From assembly GCF_000378825.1 (NCBI RefSeq), contig NZ_KB900388.1:3877654-3941653 (forward strand): a stretch of DNA of 64,000 nucleotides, written 5' to 3'. Of the stretch, positions 7,287 to 13,699 are shown piece by piece (the stretch's first letter is position 1; every line of letters starts with the position of its first letter). Below the pieces are notes generated by a model that saw only the letters and a program-made list of their open reading frames with translations, was not told where the DNA came from and made no database searches. This stretch comes from Salinispora vitiensis. GTDB lineage: Bacteria > Actinomycetota > Actinomycetes > Mycobacteriales > Micromonosporaceae. The translations under genes and the position numbers were made by a program.

Positions 7287-7955
7287 TCAGCGTCGGGAGC
7301 GGGACTCAGCGAAAGCCTGAAAGAGGGTGCGTGCCTCAAACCGCAGCTTGCCGGCGTCGAGCAGGGCAACTCGCCGAACATCGGCGACAATTGCCGCGAC
7401 CCTACCTCCACGCAGCCGAAGTGTCAGACTACCCGAAGGGCTCAGGATCTCCTCATCGGATACGGGGTCTGGCGGACGACGCATTCGCTCCAGGTGAGAG
7501 TCAATATCGTTCAAAGAAAGCCAAGTCCGACGCAACCATTCCCGATCATCGGCGTCATCGGCGTCATCGGCGTTCACGCCCCTCGACGGCGCGGTCCGAG
7601 CGGGTGCGGCGGAAGGGCCTCGACGCAGCTGCTGCAGGGCTACCGATTCAACTACCGCAGATGAAGCTGCCGTGTACGCCTCGAACAACGCATCCCCGAC
7701 CCCACCAACACCCACATGGCTGCGCCACTCTCGCGCAATGTTTACGTCCTGGACGTCACCGCTGTGGTCAACGACAACGGTGACCGACCCTGCACGGTCC
7801 TGGCCGGTAAACGTACTGGGTTGCGGCATGGCGTCTGCCTCGGCAAGGGCATCCTCCGCCCGCCTCCGCAACTCGGCGTCATCACCAAAGAAATCGATCC
7901 TGGCCAGCAACGGGCGCACCCTCGGTCTATCTGCTTGCATCTGCCCCAGATCCAT
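7287..7955 (-). CDS. YbaB/EbfC-like protein of a WXG-like operon
   Basis: The 222-aa product has an N-terminal helical region and then TGQDRAGSVTVVVDHSGDVQDVNIAREW, which resembles the YbaB/EbfC fold (G-x-V-x-V-x-x-x-G-x-V). A low-complexity DADDADD linker and a C-terminal region with beta-rich SGSLTLRLRGGRVAAIVADVRRVALLDAGKL follow. YbaB-like proteins commonly head actinobacterial WXG100/ESX-type gene clusters. The gene precedes the small ESX-like gene by 17 bases. The start could also be the internal ATG at 7940. Real gene likely; function inferred from context. Confidence 0.6.
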   Translation of the reverse strand: MDLGQMQADRPRVRPLLARIDFFGDDAELRRRAEDALAEADAMPQPSTFTGQDRAGSVTVVVDHSGDVQDVNIAREWRSHVGVGGVGDALFEAYTAASSAVVESVALQQLRRGPSAAPARTAPSRGVNADDADDADDREWLRRTWLSLNDIDSHLERMRRPPDPVSDEEILSPSGSLTLRLRGGRVAAIVADVRRVALLDAGKLRFEARTLFQAFAESRSRR

Positions 7956-8674
7956 TGCATCGGGTCACCGGTTGAACTCCCGCGACTAGACAGTCACCGT
8001 ACGGCAGACCACCCGACTCGTGGGCCCCGGCACCCGACACGGCTCCCCCTGGAAGCCCTCCGGAAGCCGTGCGGCCGGCCAACGAGACACAGCCGCTCTC
8101 CAGCAGGGAGGCAGTACCCGGGCGTTTCAAGGGCGTGAGTGTGGTTTGAGCGTCCGGTCATGTTGCGGCCACAGTGGCTATCTTCATGTCCCTTGTGGTG
8201 TGACGGTTGGGACGAAGCTCCGGTAGGACGGTCCTTCACCATCCTCGAACTCACACCATGATCTTGACACCCGTGCACGTGTTCGCGGCCGGTTCTACCG
8301 CTGACGGCGGCTGGCGATGGTCGGGCGGCTGTGGAGTGCACTGCCAAGGGTTGCCCACCCAATCGTTTGGTACGCCCGAAATGCCCGATAGAATGTTTTT
8401 ACGATGGTTACAGGTAAAAGTCCGGTCCCGCGTCCTTGGCGGCGCCCCTGGGGCTCATGTCCCGAGACGATGACAAATCGAACGTGAATTTGAACATTGT
8501 GGACCAGCCGGCCCAGTGTGATTGTTCACCGTATTCATCACGCGGTGTTGATTTAGCGTCGGTCCAGGTTCTAAGATTTCGCCGACTTCGGTGTTCTCCC
8601 GTAGCTTCTGGTCGGCTGGTTGTTCGTCGCCAGCCAACCGGTGGCACAAGGAAGGGGGCGACTATTGTTCGCCT
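7956..8674. other. 719-base stretch with no supported gene; holds the right 28-bp repeat
   Basis: No reading frame here looks convincing. The second copy of the 28-bp repeat lies at 8276-8303. The segment 8390-8620 is more AT-rich than its surroundings and contains runs such as GAATGTTTTTACGATGG, consistent with foreign or decayed DNA. It probably holds the divergent promoters for the YbaB-like operon (minus) and the membrane/pentapeptide pair (plus). Confidence 0.5.
8276..8303 (+). repeat. 28-bp direct repeat, right copy
   Basis: Exact second copy of 5233-5260 in the same orientation, about 3.0 kb apart. It lies about 320 bases upstream of the YbaB-like gene start. It may be a duplicated insertion-site remnant or an internal fragment of a decayed element; no transposase is visible. 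Confidence 0.85.
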
Positions 8675-9100
8675 ATGCCGTTCGAGCCCCTTTCTACTAT
8701 GGAGTCGGCCCTCTGGGGGCTGCTAGGTAGCTTCATTGTGGAAGCGCTCGAACTCGGCGCTGCGTTGCGCCGCGCGAAAACCCTGCCCTGGAAACGACCC
8801 GACGAGCCGGGACTCCCCGCATACCTGGCCTCGGTCGTGCTCCGGCTTGCCGCTGGTGCGGGACTCGCCGCGCTCATCGGAGCCGACGGGCAACTAGCCA
8901 GCCCCTTCGCCGCCGGGCTCCTCGGCATCACGGCGCCGCTATTGATCGAAAAAATTCTGCGCCAGGTTGATCTGACGCCGACCGAAGCCACCGCACCGCA
9001 CCGCCACTCGACCCTACCCCTCCGTCGTTCCCTACCACCGCCGCTAGTAAAGGACCAGAAGCTGGCCCCGGAAGATGCGGATTCCCCCGATGTCGACTGA
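8675..9100 (+). CDS. Small membrane protein paired with a pentapeptide-repeat protein
   Basis: This 141-aa protein has hydrophobic segments at about residues 13-27 (WGLLGSFIVEALELG), 51-67 (LASVVLRLAAGAGLAAL) and 72-90 (QLASPFAAGLLGITAPLLI), then a charged, Pro-rich cytoplasmic-looking tail. I do not recognise a named family. Its stop overlaps the start of the pentapeptide-repeat gene, so the two are made together and may interact. ATG 8675 is taken as start; ATG 8699 (MESALWGLL) is an alternative that keeps all membrane segments. Confidence 0.6.
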   Translation: MPFEPLSTMESALWGLLGSFIVEALELGAALRRAKTLPWKRPDEPGLPAYLASVVLRLAAGAGLAALIGADGQLASPFAAGLLGITAPLLIEKILRQVDLTPTEATAPHRHSTLPLRRSLPPPLVKDQKLAPEDADSPDVD

Positions 9101-10076
9101 CTCCTTCCGCCGCCAACTCGTGCTCGCGCTCGGTCGTTCCACCCCCGCTTTTCACTCACCACGAGGAGCCCGACCTGGCCGTTTAAGAAACCTCATAGCT
9201 GCCCTGACCCGGCGTACCCCAGCCTTTACCAGCCACCAACCCGGTAGCCTGCCCAGCGCCGATCTCCGCCAGGACACCCCGCGCATCGCTGATTTTCGGA
9301 AGAACGACCTGGCGGGCGCGGAGCTCGACAACAGGGATCTTCGCGAGGCCGACCTCGTCGGAGTCAACCTCGCCCGCGCCAACTTCGCCGGCGTCGACCT
9401 CACCGGTGCGAACCTCGCCGGTGTTGACCTCCGTGGCGCGGACCTCACCGATGTCGACCTCCGTGGGGCGGACCTCACCGAAGTCGACCTCGCCGGCGCG
9501 AACCTCGCTGGTGGTGACCTCCGTGGGGCGGACCTCACCGACGTCAATCTCACCGGCGCGCTCCTCATCGGTGCCAACCTTGCCGGGGCCAACCTCGCCG
9601 GCGTCGACCTGACCGCCGCCAACCTCCGCGGCGTTGACCTTGCCGGTGTTGACCTCGCTGGCGTCGAGTTGGCCGCAGCCAACCTCACGGCGGCTGACCT
9701 GAAGCGGGCCGATCTCTCCGGCGCGTTTCTCATCGGTGCCAACCTGACCGGTGTGGATCTCGCCGGCGTGGACCTTGCCGGCATCGACCTTCGCGGAGTC
9801 AATCTCACCGGCGTCAATCTCACCAGCGCCGATCTCCGTGAGGCCAACCTCGACCGCGCCAACCTCACCGGCGTCAACCTCTGCGAGGCCAACCTCTACG
9901 GTGCCGTTCTCACCAGCACCAAACTCGCGGGGGCACGGTGGGATTGGGCCACCATCTGGCCGCCCGAGCGGGCGGCGGAAATCTGGTTCCGGTCGGCGGA
10001 ACGACCGGATCAACCAGGCGTTTACGTCGTGCTACCGGAAGCCGATGGTCGGGATCGCCCACCCGTTGCCGTGTGA
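9090..10076 (+). CDS. Pentapeptide-repeat protein
   Basis: After an ~80-residue Arg/Thr-rich leader, the protein consists of more than 40 consecutive A(D/N)LxG-type pentapeptides (for example DLRGADLTDV, NLAGVDLTAA), predicted to fold as a right-handed quadrilateral beta-helix. It closes with the AGARWDWATIWP cap typical of such proteins. Some family members mimic DNA and protect gyrase; most are of unknown role. The start overlaps the membrane protein gene by 11 bases; an ATG at 9075 is also in frame. DNA in the repeats is highly internally similar, so copy number may vary between strains. Confidence 0.88.
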   Translation: MSTDSFRRQLVLALGRSTPAFHSPRGARPGRLRNLIAALTRRTPAFTSHQPGSLPSADLRQDTPRIADFRKNDLAGAELDNRDLREADLVGVNLARANFAGVDLTGANLAGVDLRGADLTDVDLRGADLTEVDLAGANLAGGDLRGADLTDVNLTGALLIGANLAGANLAGVDLTAANLRGVDLAGVDLAGVELAAANLTAADLKRADLSGAFLIGANLTGVDLAGVDLAGIDLRGVNLTGVNLTSADLREANLDRANLTGVNLCEANLYGAVLTSTKLAGARWDWATIWPPERAAEIWFRSAERPDQPGVYVVLPEADGRDRPPVAV

Positions 10077-10444
10077 CGGACACGTAGGCGTCGGATGGGC
10101 GCTACCGCCGTAACGAAGCGGCTGGGTGTCCTAACCACTTAACCCCATGATTCATCTGTCAGCACCACCCTGGGGGAATGGGGGCACGAACTGCGAAACA
10201 TCGCTTCAGAGGGGGGTTCCGGAAGTCGCACCGAAGCCCCGCGGCCGGCCCGGCCACGATCGCCACGACGCGACGGGAAAAACCGCCCGAAGCACCGAAG
10301 CCCTTGCGCCTGGTCGGCCGGGCTGCGGCCAGGAGGTGCGATGGCGGCCGTCGACCGGTTTCCCACGAGGTACGACCGACGCAACGCGTACCGTACGGCA
10401 CGTTGGCCGAGATCGCGCTTGCCCAGCTGCTCGCGAACGACGCC
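10077..10444. other. 368-base convergent intergenic stretch without a supported gene
   Basis: It separates the pentapeptide gene from the converging TetR gene. An ATG at 10341 follows AGGAGGTGCG, an excellent ribosome binding site, but the frame runs into the antisense of the TetR gene and the encoded sequence is unconvincing. A neighbouring frame contains GTLAEIALAQLLAND, so a frame-shifted gene remnant is possible. Confidence 0.4.
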
Positions 10445-11059
10445 TCAGGAAGCCCTGATGCCTGTACGCAGTTGCTCGAACGCCCGGTCTGCTGATTCGG
10501 TCGCCGAAGGGTACAGGGCCGCCGCCGACTCACCCTCGCGAAGCCTCTGCCAGTTGACGCGAGCGAGGACGCGTTGCACCGCGAGGATCTGCGCAGACGC
10601 GAGCCGGGCCATCATGGTGTCCGGGGCTGCGGGTGCGAGCGCTTCCGCGAGGCTCTGCTCGTCGCGGATCTGGAACTCCTCGACCCTCGCCGAGAGGGCT
10701 GGTGTCGAGAACACCATGTTGTGATACGCCAGGACGTCCGGGTTGTCGTTGAGCCCTGTCACCGGATCCCGGCGGGTCAGTCCGTCGAGAAAATGCTGGT
10801 GCAGCGCGTCCAGGGGAGACTGCCCGGCACTTCGGGCGGCGACGACCCGGGCCGGCTCACCGGCATGGTCGGCGAGCCGGTTCAGCGCCAGATCCTCCTT
10901 GGACCGGAAGTAACGAAAGAGAGTGGGCCTGGATATCTCGGCGGCCGCGGCGATGTCGCTGACCGAGACGTTGTCGAAGCCACGAGCGAGGAACATGTCG
11001 ATCGCCAGGGTGGACACCGCGTCGAACGTGCGTTGTTTCTTGCGCTCTCGCAGGCCCAT
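10445..11059 (-). CDS. TetR-family repressor divergent to a HelD-type gene
   Basis: The 204-aa protein starts GLRERKKQRTFDAVSTLAIDMFLARGFDNVSVSDIAAAAEISRPTLFRYFRSKEDL, a textbook TetR helix-turn-helix at residues 1-55, followed by an all-helical ligand-binding domain. ATG 11059 is preferred since GGGAGA lies 5 bases upstream; ATG 11071 has no site. It is transcribed away from the HelD-type helicase, and a palindrome lies between them, overlapping its own TTGACA -35. It most likely represses both genes and is released by a small molecule, perhaps an antibiotic; ligand unknown. Confidence 0.9.
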   Translation of the reverse strand: MGLRERKKQRTFDAVSTLAIDMFLARGFDNVSVSDIAAAAEISRPTLFRYFRSKEDLALNRLADHAGEPARVVAARSAGQSPLDALHQHFLDGLTRRDPVTGLNDNPDVLAYHNMVFSTPALSARVEEFQIRDEQSLAEALAPAAPDTMMARLASAQILAVQRVLARVNWQRLREGESAAALYPSATESADRAFEQLRTGIRAS

Positions 11060-11098
11060 CTGATCTCCCATCGCGCGATCGCACCAAAAGATACCACG

Positions 11099-11125
11099 AC
11101 ATACTTGCGACAATGTCAAGTATGT
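11099..11125. promoter_or_regulatory. Palindromic operator between tetR and helD-type gene
   Basis: ACATACTTG (11099-11107) and CAAGTATGT (11117-11125) are perfect 9-bp arms with a 9-base spacer. On the minus strand TTGACA (11119-11114) followed after 17 bases by TGGTAT (11096-11091) looks like the tetR promoter, so the operator covers its -35. The distance to the helicase start is about 60 bases. Confidence 0.75.
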
Positions 11126-11186
11126 GACCTGGTTACAGTATTGCGGTACCGCCATGAGGGCTCACGCTCGTCTCGAAGGGATGCCC

Positions 11187-13259
11187 ATGTCTTCGCCAGC
11201 TTCCACCGGGTCCGCCGAGCGCTCGGACGACATCGCCGAGGAGCAGACTTTCCTCGCCCGCACCCGCCATGCCCTGAGCTGGATGGTCGACCATGCGCAC
11301 ATGCGCGTCTTCACCGGAGAGGACGTGGCCGGCGACCGCTACACCGCGGAGGCACTCGGCACGATGCTCAAGACATACGCCAAGGAGTTGTCCGAAGAGC
11401 CCGAGGGAGCACCCTATTTCGGACGTCTGGCGTTCACCGACGAGCCGGACGCCGGCGACCACCGGAGCCAGCGTTACTACATCGGGCGACGGAGAGTGGT
11501 CGACGAACAGGGAGAACCGCTGGTCATCGACTGGAGAGCCCCCGTCTCCTCGCTGTTCTACCAGGCTAGTGTCCGCAATCGGCACGGCGTGTCGGTGCGC
11601 CGCCGGTTCGGCTGGAGCAAACGGCCGCCGATCGAGCTGACCGGCTTCGAGGACGAGTGGCTCGACAACGGTGAGGAGCTGGGCACCACGAGTCAGCTGC
11701 TCGCACGGGAGATCGAGCGCCCGCGTGTCGGCCCGATGCGGGACATCGTCGCGACGATCCAGCCCGAGCAGGACGACCTGGTACGTACGGATCTGGACCA
11801 GTCGCTGTGCATCCAAGGTGGACCGGGTACCGGCAAGACGGCCGTCGGCCTGCACCGTGCCGCATACCTGCTGTACGCGCATCGTAAGCAACTCAAGCGC
11901 ACAGGTGTACTGGTCGTCGGCCCCAACCCGGCGTTCCTGCAGTACATCTCAGCCGTCCTGCCGGCTCTCGGCGAGGTCGAGGTCCAACAGCGCACCCTGG
12001 AAGGCGTATTGAACGACGAGCCGGCGCGGGCCACGGACAGCGACGAAGCCGCTGCGGTGAAACACGACATCCGCATGGCCGATGTGATCAAACGAGCACT
12101 CACCGGTCTGATCAGCGAACCCACCGACGGCATCGTCCTGCCCGACGGCTCGCTCCGCCTGCGAGTGCCGGTCCATGCCCTGGTACGCGAACTGCAGGTG
12201 GTGCGCGGCGAAGACCTTCCCTACGGCGTCGGACGCGAGCGCCTCCGGACGCGTTTCGTGGCCCTGCTGCAACGGCAGCTTGAATACCACGCTGAATCAC
12301 CGAACCGGAAGTGGCTGGACAAGACCGGCCGGGCGCGTCCTCTCACGGCAGTGCTCGACTCATGCTGGCCCAAGATGCGCCCCGAACAACTGCTGGCGAC
12401 CCTGTTCAGCGACGCTACGGCACTGTCCGCCGCCGCTGACGGCATCCTGACCCCGGACGAGCAGGCGGCACTGCTCTGGGCTCGGCCCCCGCGTAGCTTC
12501 AAGAGCGCCTCCTGGTCCGCTGCGGATCTGGTGCTGCTCGACGAGATCGCCGGGGCCATCGACCACCCCGACGGCTTCGGGCACATCGTCGTGGACGAGG
12601 CTCAGGACCTGTCTCCGCTGCAGTGCCGGGTGCTGGCCCGGCGAAGCCGACACGGCTCGCTGACCGTGCTGGGTGACCTCGCCCAAGGGACCAGCGCGTG
12701 GGCGGCGTCCGCCTGGGAAGAGCAGATGGGCCACCTGGGCAAGCCGGACGCCCCGGTCACCGCGTTGACTATGGGCTTCCGCGTACCCGCGGTTGTCCTC
12801 GGCTTCGCCAACCAACTGCTGCCACACCTGGACATCGCCGTGCCGGCAGCCACGTCAGTACGGCGCGACGGCGAGCTCCACGTGCACCACTCGCCCGAGC
12901 CCGTTGCCGCGACCGTGTCCCGCGTGCAGGCGGCACTGTCCCGGGAAGGCTCCGTCGCGGTGATTTCGACGAGCGATCGACTGAACAGTCTCGCCGAGGC
13001 GCTGCGCAAGGCCGGCATCGAGGTGACGGATGCCGGCTCCGACAGTCCCGACCCACGGGTCACCATGGTGCCCGCGATCCTCGCCAAGGGCCTCGAATTC
13101 GATCACGTCGTGGTGGTCGAGCCCGCGGAGATCGTCGCGGCCGAGGCCCGTGGACTGCACCGCCTGTACGTCGTCCTCACTCGAGCCGTCTCCCGGTTGG
13201 ACGTCGTGCACAGCGCACCCCTACCCGAACCACTCACCGCAGGCGATGACACCCCGTAA
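11187..13259 (+). CDS. HelD/HelR-type superfamily 1 RNA-polymerase-associated ATPase
   Basis: The 690-aa protein has Walker A GGPGTGKTA at about residues 211-219, a Walker B-like HIVVDEAQDLSPLQ, and motif sequences of UvrD-like helicases (ALTMGFRVP; TMVPAILAKGLEFDHVVVVEP). Its N-terminal ~200 residues carry YFGRLAF...RYYIGRRRVVD...VIDWRAPVSSLFY, the signature of HelD. HelD proteins pull RNA polymerase off DNA, and the HelR subset gives rifamycin tolerance in actinomycetes; which subset this is cannot be settled by eye. GAAGGG lies 6 bases before ATG 11187. It faces tetR across a shared operator. Confidence 0.9.
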   Translation: MSSPASTGSAERSDDIAEEQTFLARTRHALSWMVDHAHMRVFTGEDVAGDRYTAEALGTMLKTYAKELSEEPEGAPYFGRLAFTDEPDAGDHRSQRYYIGRRRVVDEQGEPLVIDWRAPVSSLFYQASVRNRHGVSVRRRFGWSKRPPIELTGFEDEWLDNGEELGTTSQLLAREIERPRVGPMRDIVATIQPEQDDLVRTDLDQSLCIQGGPGTGKTAVGLHRAAYLLYAHRKQLKRTGVLVVGPNPAFLQYISAVLPALGEVEVQQRTLEGVLNDEPARATDSDEAAAVKHDIRMADVIKRALTGLISEPTDGIVLPDGSLRLRVPVHALVRELQVVRGEDLPYGVGRERLRTRFVALLQRQLEYHAESPNRKWLDKTGRARPLTAVLDSCWPKMRPEQLLATLFSDATALSAAADGILTPDEQAALLWARPPRSFKSASWSAADLVLLDEIAGAIDHPDGFGHIVVDEAQDLSPLQCRVLARRSRHGSLTVLGDLAQGTSAWAASAWEEQMGHLGKPDAPVTALTMGFRVPAVVLGFANQLLPHLDIAVPAATSVRRDGELHVHHSPEPVAATVSRVQAALSREGSVAVISTSDRLNSLAEALRKAGIEVTDAGSDSPDPRVTMVPAILAKGLEFDHVVVVEPAEIVAAEARGLHRLYVVLTRAVSRLDVVHSAPLPEPLTAGDDTP

Positions 13260-13279
13260 CGCTAGCGACAATTATCGAG

Positions 13280-13313
13280 GCAAAGGCCTCCGGCGAATGC
13301 CGGAGGCCTTTGC
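13280..13313 (+). terminator. Terminator hairpin of the HelD-type gene
   Basis: GCAAAGGCCTCCGGC (13280-13294), loop GAAT, and GCCGGAGGCCTTTGC (13299-13313) form a perfect 15-bp stem 20 bases after the stop. No U-run follows, as is common in actinobacteria. Confidence 0.75.
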
Positions 13314-13593
13314 GGCTGACCACCGGTTGCACCTAGCGGCATCCGCCGCCTGGGTTCAGAACCCCGAGACCACCAGTCTGGCGAAGACGTCCCAGACTGG
13401 AGCGAGTCGAGCCAGAGGGAACTCCCCGGCTTCTCCTCCAGGTTTCCGTAGGTTGGCATGGGAGAAATCCGGCGCCTATACGCGGGGCCGGCGGGCGGTG
13501 ACCATCATGACCACTCCGGACCTGCACGCCGTACCGCCGGCCGCGCCACCCGCCATCTGCTGCGCAACGGCGAGCTGTGGCGGGTGGCAAAAG

Positions 13594-13624
13594 GGCGCCC
13601 CACCCCGGGAAGGGGTGGGGCGCC
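13594..13624 (-). terminator. GC-rich hairpin downstream of the subtilase gene
   Basis: GGCGCCCCACCCC (13594-13606) pairs with GGGGTGGGGCGCC (13612-13624) around a GGGAA loop, a perfect 13-bp stem. It is the second of two hairpins after the subtilase and could act in both directions. Confidence 0.6.
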
Positions 13625-13655
13625 GGTCGTTGGCCAGTCTGCGCTAGCCCGCGGT

Positions 13656-13695
13656 GTCGGTGACCGGCGACCCGCTCGGGTCGCCGGTCACCGAC
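13656..13695 (-). terminator. 18-bp terminator hairpin directly after the subtilase gene
   Basis: GTCGGTGACCGGCGACCC (13656-13673) and its exact inverse complement (13678-13695) are separated by GCTC. It begins 4 bases beyond the stop codon on the minus strand, the position of an intrinsic terminator. Confidence 0.75.
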
Positions 13696-13699
13696 CTAC

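Larger units (their letters stand above)
13260..13699. other. 440-base convergent region with three strong hairpins, no supported gene
   Basis: Between the helicase (+) and the subtilase (-) there is a 15-bp hairpin just after the helicase, two more near the subtilase end, and about 280 bases in between with only short, unconvincing frames. It is best read as a termination region. Confidence 0.55.

Noticed and set aside
8436..8726. A 96-aa plus-strand frame containing MSRDDDKSNVNLNIVDQ
   Set aside because: Only the first ~20 residues look protein-like; the rest is Arg/Ser-rich and runs into the membrane protein gene.
9152..9892. Repetitive minus-strand frames rich in Ser/Arg/Ala over the pentapeptide gene
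   Set aside because: These arise from the repeat DNA of the plus-strand gene; RSTPARSTPVR-type repeats are the mirror of AxLxG codons.
13314..13590. Possible small genes between helicase and subtilase
   Set aside because: Short frames only, no motif, and no ribosome binding site that supports one.
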